Shown: positions 52,323 through 61,791, numbered from the stretch's first letter. The stretch: 64,000 nucleotides of DNA from Mesonia oceanica (GCF_902499555.1 NZ_CABVMM010000004.1:268988-332987), one strand, 5' to 3'. Translations and numbers: made by a program. The notes: generated from the sequence alone by a model not told the origin.

Positions 52323-52330
52323 CAAAAATA
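52323..52330 (-). promoter_or_regulatory. -7 element with apparent leaderless start
   Basis: TATTTTTG on the minus strand ends four bases before the ATG at 52318, the same four-base gap as at 5399-5406 and 40532-40539. Confidence 0.5.
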
Positions 52331-52468
52331 AAACATTCTTGCTTGATGATAAAATATATCAGCCAATTAATACTTTATTTACAATATTTAACTAAACTTT
52401 ATAGGATAAATAACTAAAGCAGAATTGTTTAAGATTATCTTCGCACCATAAACCCAAAAATCACAACA

Positions 52469-53125
52469 ATGAAGATCAACAGATCAATTATAGCTTTAGC
52501 TATTTCTTCTTTACTTATTATTTCATGTAAAGAAAATAAAGAAAAAGACAATATGAATGAAGATTCTATGGAAATGAACGATTCTTCTGATATGTCTGAA
52601 GGTAATGAAATGTCTTCTGATGACGAGATGCAAGACGATGTAGAAATAGAAGAAGATATTACAGAGAATGGAAATGAAATGAACTTGTCTCAAGTAGCTA
52701 TGAATGCTAAAGACCTTTCTACTTTCGTTGCTGCTTTGCAAAAAGCAGGGATGGTAGTTAAAATTGAAGGTGAAGGTCCTTATACCATTTTTGCTCCTAC
52801 CAATGAAGCTTTTAACAAATTACCAAAAGGAACTGTAGAAAGCCTTATGGAACCTTCTAATACTGAAAAATTAGAAGAGATCATCAGTTACCATATTATT
52901 CCTGGTAACGTAGATTCTACCAAGCTAAAAAGCTTAATCGAGGAAAGTGAAAATAAAAAATATACCTTAGAAACAGCAAATAACGGAAAAATTGACGCTA
53001 TGCTTATAGATGGCGAAATTGTTCTTAAAGATGGTAAAGGAACAGAAATTATGATTACCAACGCAGACCAAAAAGGTCAAAATGGAGTTATACATTCTGT
53101 GAATACTGTTTTAATGAGAAAATAA
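52469..53125 (+). CDS. Fasciclin-domain lipoprotein
   Basis: The 218-residue protein has a lipoprotein signal (SLLIISC), a very acidic methionine-rich linker (about 25-70, repeated EMN/DMS-like units) and one fasciclin domain (about 80-216). The domain shows DLSTFVAALQKAGM, GPYTIFAPTNEAFNKLP and GVIHSVNTVLM, the family H1/H2 motifs. Such proteins are adhesive or surface components. It is followed by a strong terminator shared with the convergent murB. Confidence 0.95.
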   Translation: MKINRSIIALAISSLLIISCKENKEKDNMNEDSMEMNDSSDMSEGNEMSSDDEMQDDVEIEEDITENGNEMNLSQVAMNAKDLSTFVAALQKAGMVVKIEGEGPYTIFAPTNEAFNKLPKGTVESLMEPSNTEKLEEIISYHIIPGNVDSTKLKSLIEESENKKYTLETANNGKIDAMLIDGEIVLKDGKGTEIMITNADQKGQNGVIHSVNTVLMRK

Positions 53126-53168
53126 TTTTAGAGATAAAATTATTTGGTTAGATTAAGTTAAGTTAGGG

Positions 53169-53200
53169 AAAACAGGTCTTTCAATAAGACCTGTTTTTTT
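53169..53200 (+). terminator. Intrinsic terminator after fasciclin gene
   Basis: AAAACAGGTCTT and AAGACCTGTTTT form a 12-bp stem around the loop TCAAT, followed by a run of T. The T run touches the murB stop codon on the other strand. Confidence 0.93.
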
Positions 53201-54216
53201 TATGAAATAATGTTGACCTCCATCTCTAAATCAACCTCAAATTTCTTTTTTATTTTTTCCTGAATAAATTCTGCCAACTCAAAGATCTCTTCTCCGGTGG
53301 CATTTCCATAGTTCACCAAAACTAAAGCCTGATTTTTATGTACTCCGGCATCACCGTTTCGGTAACCTTTAAAACCTGCTTGATCAATTAACCAACCCGC
53401 TGGTACTTTTACTTCTGCTTCTGAAATTTTATAGGATGGAATCTCAGGATATTTTTCTTGCAATTTTTCAAACGCTGAAATAGAAATAATGGGATTTTTA
53501 AAAAAACTTCCACTATTACCTATTTCTTTGGGATTGGGCAACTTTCGCTCCCGAATGGAAATGATTACATCAGAAACATCTTTGATTGTAGGCTTTGAAA
53601 TTCCTTTTTTATCTAATTCGTTTAAAATTGCGCCATAATCAGTTTTTAACTGATGATTTTTCTTGCTAAGTTGAAAAGTGACTGAAGTAATAATGTATTG
53701 TCCTTTCACTTCATTTTTAAAAACAGAATTACGGTATCCAAATTGACAATCTTCCTTGGTAAAAACCTTCTTCTCCAAAGTTTGGATATGAATGGCTTCA
53801 CATTCTACAAAAACATCTTTCAACTCCACTCCGTAAGCTCCGATATTTTGGATAGGAGAAGTACCTACATTTCCAGGGATAAGCGATAGATTTTCAATTC
53901 CTCCGTAATTGTTTTCCACACAGAATAACACCAGCTGATGCCAGTTTTCTCCAGCATTTACTTTTAAGAAAACTTCATCTTCGGTTTCATTTACTATTTC
54001 CTTCCCTTTTATATTTAGATGCAAAACAGTACCATCAAAATCTTTGGTAAATAAACAATTGCTTCCGCCACCTAAAACAAAAAGTTCTGAAGAATATACT
54101 TTCCTCAGAACTTTTTCTAATTCTTCTTCATTACCAACTTCTATAAAACTTTTAGCTTTTATAGCTAAGCCAAAAGTATTATATGCCTTTAATGAAAAAT
54201 TATGTTCTTGCTGCAT
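53200..54216 (-). CDS. murB: UDP-N-acetylenolpyruvoylglucosamine reductase
   Basis: The 338-residue flavoenzyme makes UDP-N-acetylmuramate for peptidoglycan. It is the type I (long) MurB, with FVLGGGSNCLFTKDFDG, GIENLSLIPGNVGTSPIQNIGAYGVEL, FGYRNSVFK, and NSGSFFKNPI (catalytic serine). The C-terminal KNQALVLVNYGNATGEE is present. It begins one base after the aminotransferase stop, so the two are cotranscribed. Confidence 0.97.
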   Translation of the reverse strand: MQQEHNFSLKAYNTFGLAIKAKSFIEVGNEEELEKVLRKVYSSELFVLGGGSNCLFTKDFDGTVLHLNIKGKEIVNETEDEVFLKVNAGENWHQLVLFCVENNYGGIENLSLIPGNVGTSPIQNIGAYGVELKDVFVECEAIHIQTLEKKVFTKEDCQFGYRNSVFKNEVKGQYIITSVTFQLSKKNHQLKTDYGAILNELDKKGISKPTIKDVSDVIISIRERKLPNPKEIGNSGSFFKNPIISISAFEKLQEKYPEIPSYKISEAEVKVPAGWLIDQAGFKGYRNGDAGVHKNQALVLVNYGNATGEEIFELAEFIQEKIKKKFEVDLEMEVNIIS

Positions 54217-54217
54217 T

Positions 54218-55408
54218 TTATTTATTGTAAACCTTTAATGCTTCTTCTAGAATTTTAACTGCTTTTAAAAGATTTTCTTTCTTTAACACATAAGCAATTC
54301 TAACTTGTTTCAATCCGGAATTAGGTGTAGAATAAAAGCCTGAAGCCGGAGCTATCATTACTGTTTCACCTTCATATTCATAACTCTCTAATAACCATTT
54401 TGCGAAATCTTCTGCGTCTTCTACCGGTAATTCTACAATACAATAAAAAGCTCCGTGTGGAGTAGCTACTTGCACTCCATCAATTTTCTCCAGCGCTTCA
54501 ATTAGTGTATTTCTTCTATCTACATATTCTTCAATTACATCATCAAAATAAGACTGAGGGGTATCTAAAGCTGCTTCACTGGCAATTTGAGCAAATGTTG
54601 GTGGGCTCAGTCTTGCTTGGGCAAATTTCATGGCCGTAGCCATAAATTCTTTATTTTTAGAAACCACACAACCTATTCTAGCACCGCACATACTGTAACG
54701 TTTTGATACAGAATCGATCATAATAGCATTTTCTTCAATTCCTTCCTGGCTCAACACTGAATAATGCTTTTTCCCTTCATAAGCAAATTCGCGATAAACT
54801 TCGTCTGCCACCAAGAATAAATCGTGCTTTTTAGCAAGAGCTGCCAACTGCTCTACTTCTTCTTTGGTATAAAGATAACCCGTAGGATTTCCGGGATTAC
54901 AAATAATAATCGCCTTGGTTTTATTGGTGATCCTTTTTTCAAATTCACTCACCGGAGGTAAGGCAAAACCATCCTCAAAGGAAGACGTAACTGGAACTAC
55001 AGTTACCCCAGAGGAAGTTGCAAAACCATTATAATTGGCATAAAAAGGCTCTGGAATTATGATTTCATCATCCATATCTGCAATACTTCCCATGGTAAAA
55101 AGTAAAGCTTCAGAACCTCCTGTAGTTATAATAATATCCTCTGTATTGACAGGAATCCCCTGTTTTTGATAATAATTGGCCAGTTTCTCGCGATAAGAAG
55201 CAAAACCTGCGGAATGACTGTAAGAAACAATTTCTAAATCATTCTTTTTTACAGCTTCTAAAGCGCAATCTGGAGTTTTAATATCCGGTTGACCAATATT
55301 TAAATAATAAATATGCTTCCCCTGCTTTGTGGCAGCTTCAGCATAAGGAACTAATTTTCGTATAGGAGATTCCGGCATGGCCAGACCTTTAGATGATATT
55401 GAAGGCAT
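54218..55408 (-). CDS. PLP-dependent class I/II aminotransferase
   Basis: The 396-residue enzyme has the fold type I aminotransferase motifs YLNIGQPDIKTP, TTGGSEALLF, NPGNPTGYLYT, the PLP lysine in DSVSKRYSMCGARIG, and a C-terminal arginine region KQVRIAYVL. It resembles aspartate aminotransferase-like proteins, but substrate preference is not visible. A -7 element TAATTTTG lies at 55440-55433, 24 nt before the start. Confidence 0.93.
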   Translation of the reverse strand: MPSISSKGLAMPESPIRKLVPYAEAATKQGKHIYYLNIGQPDIKTPDCALEAVKKNDLEIVSYSHSAGFASYREKLANYYQKQGIPVNTEDIIITTGGSEALLFTMGSIADMDDEIIIPEPFYANYNGFATSSGVTVVPVTSSFEDGFALPPVSEFEKRITNKTKAIIICNPGNPTGYLYTKEEVEQLAALAKKHDLFLVADEVYREFAYEGKKHYSVLSQEGIEENAIMIDSVSKRYSMCGARIGCVVSKNKEFMATAMKFAQARLSPPTFAQIASEAALDTPQSYFDDVIEEYVDRRNTLIEALEKIDGVQVATPHGAFYCIVELPVEDAEDFAKWLLESYEYEGETVMIAPASGFYSTPNSGLKQVRIAYVLKKENLLKAVKILEEALKVYNK

Positions 55409-55432
55409 AATCTATTTTTTGCCGCAAATTTG

Positions 55433-55440
55433 CAAAATTA
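55433..55440 (-). promoter_or_regulatory. -7 element of aminotransferase-murB operon
   Basis: TAATTTTG on the minus strand matches TAnnTTTG exactly, 24 nt upstream of the aminotransferase ATG. Confidence 0.6.
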
Positions 55441-55488
55441 TTTACGAAAGAGGACTATTTTTAAGAATAAATACAATTTGAGAGCAAC

Positions 55489-55517
55489 AAAAAAAGCCAC
55501 TTTAAAATAAAGTGGCT
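55489..55517 (-). terminator. Terminator of the DUF1573 gene
   Basis: AGCCACTTT and AAAGTGGCT form a stem, followed on the minus strand by a run of seven T, 27 nt after the DUF1573 stop. Confidence 0.9.
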
Positions 55518-55543
55518 CTTCTAAATAAATTTTAAGTAAAAGT

Positions 55544-55936
55544 TTATTTCTCTAAAACACTTTTAGTGTCTTTTTCTAAAACTTTTCCTTTAATTTTTAC
55601 TGCGTGAGGAGAACCTTCTGCATTAGAATACACGGTAATTGTTTTTCTAATATATCCTACTTTTCTAGTATTATATTTTACTTTCAACTCTCCGGTTTCT
55701 CCTGGAGCAATAGGTTCTTCTGGTTTTTCAGGAACGGTACATCCACAAGTAGCGGTAGCTTTTTCAATAACCAAAGGTTCATCACCGGTATTGGTAAATT
55801 CAAAAGTTCTCATTCCGTCTCCTCCATATTCAACATCACCGTAATCAACGGTTTCTTCTTTAAATTCAATTTTGGCTTGCGCTTGTACAGCAATTCCAGC
55901 AAATAAAAATGCTGCTAATACAATAAAATTTTTCAT
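55544..55936 (-). CDS. DUF1573 exported protein
   Basis: The 130-residue protein has a signal peptide (FIVLAAFLFAGIAVQAQA) and one DUF1573 immunoglobulin-like domain with FKEETVDYGDVEYGG, FEFTNTGDEPLVIEKATATCGCTVPE and the C-terminal TVYSNAEG. Such proteins are abundant in Bacteroidota and their role is unknown. It is a single-gene transcript with its own terminator. Confidence 0.93.
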   Translation of the reverse strand: MKNFIVLAAFLFAGIAVQAQAKIEFKEETVDYGDVEYGGDGMRTFEFTNTGDEPLVIEKATATCGCTVPEKPEEPIAPGETGELKVKYNTRKVGYIRKTITVYSNAEGSPHAVKIKGKVLEKDTKSVLEK

Positions 55937-56032
55937 CTTGTTTTTATTTAGGCACTAATGTAATAGTAAAATATTCATTATACAAATGCCAGATTAATAA
56001 ATTATAATCTTTTAAAATAATCTATATATAAC

Positions 56033-56040
56033 TACTTTTG
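56033..56040 (+). promoter_or_regulatory. -7 element of valS
   Basis: TACTTTTG matches TAnnTTTG exactly, 29 nt upstream of the valS ATG. Confidence 0.6.
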
Positions 56041-56069
56041 CGTTTCAATTTCAAAAATCAGACCAATTC

Positions 56070-58703
56070 ATGGCCATTGCTGCAAAATATAACGCGAAAG
56101 AGATAGAAGACAAGTGGTACGACTACTGGATGCAAAATAACTATTTTCATTCTGAAGTTAATGAAAAAGAGCCATATACCATCGTAATCCCACCACCAAA
56201 CGTGACCGGAGTCTTACATATGGGACATATGCTGAATAATACTATTCAAGATGTCCTAATTAGAAGAGCCCGATTACAAGGTTTTAATGCCTGTTGGGTA
56301 CCGGGAACCGACCACGCCTCTATTGCTACTGAAGCAAAAGTTGTAGCGAAATTAAAAGCCGAAGGAATTGATAAAAATACCATCACTCGGGAAGAGTTCA
56401 TGAAACATGCGTGGGAATGGACCGAAAACTACGGAGGTGTAATTTTAAATCAGTTAAAGAAACTTGGAGCCTCTTGTGATTGGGAAAGAACTAAGTTTAC
56501 CTTAGATGAAAAACTATATTCTTCTGTAATTAAGTCATTCGTTGATTTATACAATAAAGGATTAATTTATCGTGGTTACCGAATGGTGAATTGGGATCCG
56601 GAAGCAAAAACAACCCTTTCTGATGAAGAGGTTATCTACGAAGAGAAGCAAGGAAACTTATATTACATCAATTATAAAATGGAAGGTAGTGAAGACACCC
56701 TAACCATTGCCACTACCCGACCTGAAACTATTTTTGGTGATAGCGCGATCTGTATAAACCCGAATGATGAGCGTTTTACTCATTTAAAAGGAAAGAAAGC
56801 TATTGTTCCAATCGTAAATCGTGTCATCCCAATTATTGAAGATGAATATGTAGATTTAGAATTTGGTACAGGTTGCCTTAAAGTGACACCAGCTCACGAT
56901 GAGAACGATAAAGTTTTAGGTGAAAAGCATAATTTGGAAGTTATCGACATTTTTAATGATGATGCTTCCCTAAATGAATACGGACTTCATTACCAAGGCA
57001 AAGATCGTTTTCAAGTAAGAAAAGAATTTGTTAAAGAGTTAGAAGAAAAAGGCTTTTTAATTAAAACCGAACAGCACCTTCATAAAGTGGGAACTTCAGA
57101 AAGAACTAAGGCAGTTATTGAACCTAAAATGTCTGACCAGTGGTTCTTAAAAATGGAAGACTTGGCAAAACCTGCTATTAAAGCGGTATTAGAAACCGGT
57201 GAAGTAAAACTTTTCCCTGATAAGTTTAAAAACACCTATAGCCACTGGATGAACAACATTCGTGACTGGAATATTTCCCGCCAGCTTTGGTGGGGGCATC
57301 GCATTCCTGCCTATTACTACGGAAATGGTAAAGAAGATTTTGTAGTAGCAGAAACCCGTGAAGAAGCTTTAAAATTAGCTATTCAAAAAACTGGAAAAGA
57401 AAATCTTTCTGCTGAAGATTTAAGACAAGATGATGATGCTCTAGATACTTGGTTTTCTTCTTGGTTATGGCCAATGAGCGTTTTTGACGGAATTAATAAT
57501 CCGGATAATGAAGAGTTCAACTACTATTATCCCACCAACGATTTAGTCACCGGACCCGATATTTTATTTTTCTGGGTGGCCAGAATGATTATCGCAGGTT
57601 ATGAATATACCGGTAAAAAACCATTCAATAATGTTTACCTAACAGGACTGGTTCGCGATAAGCAACGTCGTAAAATGTCGAAATCCTTAGGGAATTCACC
57701 AGATGCCCTTCAACTTATTGAAGATTTTAGTGCAGACGGCGTTCGTGTTGGTTTATTGTTAAGTAGTGCTGCCGGAAATGATTTAATGTTTGACGAAAAC
57801 CTTTGCCAACAAGGGAAAAATTTTGGAAATAAAATTTGGAATGCTTTCCGGTTGATAAAAGGTTGGGAAATAGACAAGAATAAAGAACAGCCACAATCAG
57901 CTAAAGTTGCGATCGATTGGTATAAAAACACCTTTCAAAAAACATTGGTAGAAATTGAAGATCATTTTTCTAAATACAGAATTTCTGATGCTTTAATGGC
58001 TACCTACAAATTGGTTTGGGACGATTACTGTTCTTGGTTACTAGAAATGGTGAAGCCACCTTATGGTGAAGGTATCGATACTAAAACTTTTAATGAAGTG
58101 ATTGCACTTTTAGAAGATAACTTAAAAATCTTGCATCCATTTATGCCGTTCTTAACCGAAGAAATCTGGCAAAACATCACTAAAAGAAGTAAAGAAGACG
58201 CCTTAATTATTTCATCTTGGCCAAAACAAATTGATTTTAACAAGTCATTTATTGCTGATTTTGAAATGGTGAAAGAAATAATTTCAGGTATTAGAACCAT
58301 TCGAAAAGAAAAAAATATTTCATTTAAAGATACCATTGAACTGAGTGTGATTAATAATGAAAATCTAAAAGAAGATTATGATGATGTCATCGCTAAACTC
58401 GGAAATATTTCTGCTATTAATTACGTAAAAGAACAACAAGAAAATACAATTTCTTATCGAATAAAATCAAATGAATATTTTATACCGATGGAAGGTGCGG
58501 TAGATGTAGAAGCAGAAATTGAAAAATTAGAAGAAGAATTAAAATACAATCAAGGTTTCTTAAAATCGGTAGAGAAAAAACTTTCCAACGAACGTTTTGT
58601 GAACAACGCTCCAGAAAAAGTGGTGGCGATTGAAAAACAAAAGAAAGCTGATGCTGAAGCCAAAATTGAAGCCATCAAGCAAAGCTTAGCGAGCCTTCAA
58701 TAA
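56070..58703 (+). CDS. valS: Valyl-tRNA synthetase
   Basis: The 877-residue class I synthetase charges tRNA-Val. It shows the HIGH-type motif PPPNVTGVLHMGHML, an editing domain (about 190-340; TIATTRPETIFGDSA, TPAHDENDKVLG), the KMSKS motif in RRKMSKSLGNSPD, the anticodon-binding domain, and the C-terminal coiled-coil arm (about 810-877) typical of ValRS. Length is normal and the gene ends at a strong terminator. Confidence 0.98.
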   Translation: MAIAAKYNAKEIEDKWYDYWMQNNYFHSEVNEKEPYTIVIPPPNVTGVLHMGHMLNNTIQDVLIRRARLQGFNACWVPGTDHASIATEAKVVAKLKAEGIDKNTITREEFMKHAWEWTENYGGVILNQLKKLGASCDWERTKFTLDEKLYSSVIKSFVDLYNKGLIYRGYRMVNWDPEAKTTLSDEEVIYEEKQGNLYYINYKMEGSEDTLTIATTRPETIFGDSAICINPNDERFTHLKGKKAIVPIVNRVIPIIEDEYVDLEFGTGCLKVTPAHDENDKVLGEKHNLEVIDIFNDDASLNEYGLHYQGKDRFQVRKEFVKELEEKGFLIKTEQHLHKVGTSERTKAVIEPKMSDQWFLKMEDLAKPAIKAVLETGEVKLFPDKFKNTYSHWMNNIRDWNISRQLWWGHRIPAYYYGNGKEDFVVAETREEALKLAIQKTGKENLSAEDLRQDDDALDTWFSSWLWPMSVFDGINNPDNEEFNYYYPTNDLVTGPDILFFWVARMIIAGYEYTGKKPFNNVYLTGLVRDKQRRKMSKSLGNSPDALQLIEDFSADGVRVGLLLSSAAGNDLMFDENLCQQGKNFGNKIWNAFRLIKGWEIDKNKEQPQSAKVAIDWYKNTFQKTLVEIEDHFSKYRISDALMATYKLVWDDYCSWLLEMVKPPYGEGIDTKTFNEVIALLEDNLKILHPFMPFLTEEIWQNITKRSKEDALIISSWPKQIDFNKSFIADFEMVKEIISGIRTIRKEKNISFKDTIELSVINNENLKEDYDDVIAKLGNISAINYVKEQQENTISYRIKSNEYFIPMEGAVDVEAEIEKLEEELKYNQGFLKSVEKKLSNERFVNNAPEKVVAIEKQKKADAEAKIEAIKQSLASLQ

Positions 58704-58753
58704 TTAAACATTTGGTTAAAGCTTATCGAAGTATAAAATTTAGCCGTAAAACC

Positions 58754-58786
58754 AAACGCCTAGTGAAAGCTAGGCGTTTTTTATTT
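58754..58786 (+). terminator. Intrinsic terminator after valS
   Basis: AAACGCCTAG and CTAGGCGTTT pair around the loop TGAAAG, followed by a T run. Confidence 0.93.
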
Positions 58787-58840
58787 ATCTTCAACACTAA
58801 TTAGACTGTAACAATTTTCATCAATCCACGTCTATTAGAT

Positions 58841-59797
58841 ATGGGAAAACTTTGGTTGGTTGTCATATTTACACTTTCCTTTTTCAAACTTCAAGCAGAA
58901 GAGCTGAAGTTAGACCCTATTATTTTTCCCAATGCTGAAGTAGTTAACGAGAATACATTCAGAATTCCTTTCAAACTTATCGATCATTTAATGGTGGTTG
59001 AAGCAGAACTACTCAACAAAAAAGGAAACTTTATCATCGATACCGGTTCAGAAAGTTTAATCCTAAATAAAGTTCATTTTCCTAATCTCTATGTTCACGA
59101 TAAATCTGCTGTCAAATCTTCAGGAGTTCTCAATGATACCGATGCCTATAAAAAATTCCTAAAGGAATTCAAATTACAGAACCTGAGTTTAAAAAATGCC
59201 AATGCTCATGTAATGGACCTTTCACATATCGAAAAGAAAAAAAACATGAACTTAACCGGAATTATTGGTTATAGCATTTTAAAAGATTATGAAGTTTTTA
59301 TAGACCTCTACTTAAATCAAATTACACTTACTAAAATTGATGCAAAGGGAAACAAACTCGATAAAAAAGTATACCTAGAGAAAATAGTCGATAGTATTGG
59401 ATTTCAACTAAAAAAACACACTATTGTTTTAACAACTTTTGTTGGAAATGATAAAATGAATTTTGCTTTAGATACCGGAGCAGAAATTAATCAGTTAAAC
59501 ACTAGAAAAAGTAAAAAGGTTATTAAGTTTTTTAAACCTGCTAAACGGATTGTTCTTTCAGGAGCTGCCGATGAAAAGGCCGAAGTATTGGCAGGGAAAT
59601 TGTATCGGGTGAAATTAAATGAACAAATTTATTTTGGCCCTATGAATACGATTATTACTAATTTAGCCAAAATGAGCGAAGCCTTTGGAACCTCCGTAGA
59701 TGGAGTATTAGGGTATGAATTTTTTATGCAGAAAAGAACAATTATCAATTATAAAAAAGAAATGCTTTATTTTATTGATTATCCTTTGAAACACTAA
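58841..59797 (+). CDS. Secreted retropepsin-like aspartyl protease with two DTG motifs
   Basis: The 318-residue protein has a signal peptide (LWLVVIFTLSFFKLQAE) and two aspartyl-protease half domains, each with the catalytic triad: NFIIDTGSES (D67) and NFALDTGAEIN (D211). The second halves carry GIIGYSILKDYEVFIDL and GVLGYEFFMQKRTIINY, the matching flap-end motifs. Retropepsin-like enzymes usually form dimers of single-motif chains, so two motifs in one chain suggest an internal duplication. It is two bases from the CBM48 protein gene. Confidence 0.88.
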   Translation: MGKLWLVVIFTLSFFKLQAEELKLDPIIFPNAEVVNENTFRIPFKLIDHLMVVEAELLNKKGNFIIDTGSESLILNKVHFPNLYVHDKSAVKSSGVLNDTDAYKKFLKEFKLQNLSLKNANAHVMDLSHIEKKKNMNLTGIIGYSILKDYEVFIDLYLNQITLTKIDAKGNKLDKKVYLEKIVDSIGFQLKKHTIVLTTFVGNDKMNFALDTGAEINQLNTRKSKKVIKFFKPAKRIVLSGAADEKAEVLAGKLYRVKLNEQIYFGPMNTIITNLAKMSEAFGTSVDGVLGYEFFMQKRTIINYKKEMLYFIDYPLKH

Positions 59798-59798
59798 C

Positions 59799-60767
59799 TT
59801 GAAAACAATAAAACAACATATCATCATAATTATTTTCTTGCTGTTTGCAATACCAAATTTTGCGCAAAACAGTAAGGTAAAAGGCTATTGGATAGATGGC
59901 AATGAGATTGTTTTTACTTTTAATAAGGATGATTATAAAAAAGTAACCCATGATAATTATGGATTGGTCAAAGATTTTAAAGACCTTGATATTGAAAATG
60001 TAGTGGTTTCCGGAAACTTCAACAATTGGTCAAGAAGTGGCTGGAAAATGAAAAAAATAGATGAATGCCAATACGAACTAAGAAAAAATATCGAGGATTT
60101 TGATGATGAATTTATCTGGGAATTTAAATTTGTGATCAATAATACCTATTGGGCAGAACCTAGCAATAGAGTACCCAATATTACTCCGGCTATAGATGAG
60201 TTTGGTGGATATTTAAATTCTAACAATTTAAAACTATACACCACTATTCCAAACGAAAATGGTAATGTCAAGTTCTTTTTAGAAGGCCATACCAAGGCTA
60301 AAAATGTAATCCTTTCTGGTACTTTTTCCCGATGGGATAAACATTTTCTAAAAATGAAACCTACAGATAAGGGATGGGAACTAACGCTTGATTTACAACC
60401 CGGAGAATATCAATACAAATTTATTGTAGATGGCAATTGGATGGAAGACCCTACCAATAAAGATAAAGCTATCAATGAATTTGGTGGATACAATTCTGTA
60501 ATAAAAGTAAAAAAATGGGTAACATTCAACTTAGAAGGTTTTCAAGATGCCTCTGAAGTGATCCTTACCGGAACCTTTAATAACTGGAATGAAAACTATT
60601 ACCAGATGAACAAAACCAAAGATGGTTGGAGTAAAAAACTTTACCTATCTGGCGGAAAACATCACTATAAATATATTGTTGATGGAAAATGGACCATCGA
60701 TTCTGATAATCCTATTTTGGAATACGATGGCGAAGGAAATGTGAACTGTGTAAAAATGGTAAAGTAA
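59799..60767 (+). CDS. Secreted protein with three CBM48/glycogen-binding-like domains
   Basis: The 322-residue protein uses a TTG start one base after the preceding stop. After a signal peptide (IIIIIFLLFAIPNFAQ) come three repeats of the AMPK/isoamylase-type glycogen-binding fold, marked by VVSGNFNNWS, VILSGTFSRWDKHFLKMK and VILTGTFNNWNENYYQM. Each later repeat ends in YQYKFIVDGNWMEDP or HYKYIVDGKWTID. No catalytic domain is present. Pairing with a secreted aspartyl protease gene is unusual. Glycan binding is inferred. Confidence 0.88.
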   Translation: MKTIKQHIIIIIFLLFAIPNFAQNSKVKGYWIDGNEIVFTFNKDDYKKVTHDNYGLVKDFKDLDIENVVVSGNFNNWSRSGWKMKKIDECQYELRKNIEDFDDEFIWEFKFVINNTYWAEPSNRVPNITPAIDEFGGYLNSNNLKLYTTIPNENGNVKFFLEGHTKAKNVILSGTFSRWDKHFLKMKPTDKGWELTLDLQPGEYQYKFIVDGNWMEDPTNKDKAINEFGGYNSVIKVKKWVTFNLEGFQDASEVILTGTFNNWNENYYQMNKTKDGWSKKLYLSGGKHHYKYIVDGKWTIDSDNPILEYDGEGNVNCVKMVK

Positions 60768-61667
60768 TTAATTAAACCTTTCCTGAAATTTACCCGGACT
60801 CACTTTTTTAATTTTCTTGAAAACACGGTTAAAGTAAGATCTGCTTTCAAAACCACATTCCATATAAACATCTTTTATTTTTCGGTCTTCTTCTTTTAAA
60901 AGTTTAGTAGCTAATTTAATTCGTTCTTCATTAATAAATTCAACAGGAGAGATTCCCATTTCATTTTTAAATACCCGGTAAAAATTAGATTCACTCATAT
61001 AGGCCTGATTGCTTAAATCTTCAATACAAAGGTTTTTATGAATGTTTTTTCTAATAAACTCAATAACATAGCGCAATCTACTGCTCTGATGAAATTTGTT
61101 TGAATTTTCTAAATAAGCCTTTTTAGAATTGGTTTGTAGAACCCGAATTACTAATTCTTGCAACATATTATCTACAAACAAATCTTTAGATGGATGATTT
61201 TCTGTAAACAGATAAAGTAATCGCTGAATAATTTGAAAAATTTCCCTGTCGTTACTAAAATGAAAATTATAATCCATCAAACTCCAATCACGCTTATCAA
61301 ATTTAGGTAGGTTCTCATTCATTAAATGAAGTGTTTCCTTAATCTTATCTTCAGAAATTGCCATCGCCAAACACCGAGTAGGATTCTTTTCTTTCGCTTC
61401 AGGAAAATCAATGCGCATTACTTCTTGAGCTGGCAATACTAACGACTCTCCCGGTAAAAAATCAAAGGATTGACTATCCTTTAAATGCATAATTTTTTTT
61501 CCTTCTAACATACTTGCCAAAACCGGCTGGTCAAATTGCAGCAGAACATGCTCTGCCATTTTATGAGTTTCAAAAACATGCATTGCGGCATTACTCATCG
61601 TGTAAGTGGTTTGGTTTTCCACCATATCCTGTAAACTTCGGTTTTCAAAAAATCGTTTAGAAAGCAT
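60768..61667 (-). CDS. AraC-family transcriptional regulator
   Basis: The 299-residue regulator has an N-terminal cupin-like sensor domain (about 25-190; LLQFDQPVLASMLEGKKIM, FLPGESLVLPAQEVMRIDFPE) and a C-terminal double helix-turn-helix (about 205-299; LSNQAYMSESNFYRVFKNEMGISPVEFINEERI, ECGFESRSYFNRVFKKIKKVSPGKF). It is divergent from the aldehyde dehydrogenase operon and very likely controls it through the direct repeats at 61755-61791. The inducer may be an aldehyde or alcohol. Confidence 0.95.
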   Translation of the reverse strand: MLSKRFFENRSLQDMVENQTTYTMSNAAMHVFETHKMAEHVLLQFDQPVLASMLEGKKIMHLKDSQSFDFLPGESLVLPAQEVMRIDFPEAKEKNPTRCLAMAISEDKIKETLHLMNENLPKFDKRDWSLMDYNFHFSNDREIFQIIQRLLYLFTENHPSKDLFVDNMLQELVIRVLQTNSKKAYLENSNKFHQSSRLRYVIEFIRKNIHKNLCIEDLSNQAYMSESNFYRVFKNEMGISPVEFINEERIKLATKLLKEEDRKIKDVYMECGFESRSYFNRVFKKIKKVSPGKFQERFN

Positions 61668-61754
61668 TATTCAATTATTAATATGACAACAATAAATCGC
61701 ATAAATTAAGTTATACCTATAAATATAATACATATTTTATCAGTTTAATAAGTT

Positions 61755-61791
61755 TTAATAGTATTGTTCACCATATTAATAGTATTGTTCA
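61755..61791 (+). promoter_or_regulatory. Two direct repeats, AraC-type operator
   Basis: TTAATAGTATTGTTCA occurs at 61755-61770 and again, identically, at 61776-61791, a period of 21 bp or two helical turns. This is the spacing used by AraC-family dimers. A -7-like TAATTTTA at 61814-61821 lies 22 nt downstream of the second copy. The repeats lie between the AraC-family gene and the aldehyde dehydrogenase gene. Confidence 0.85.
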
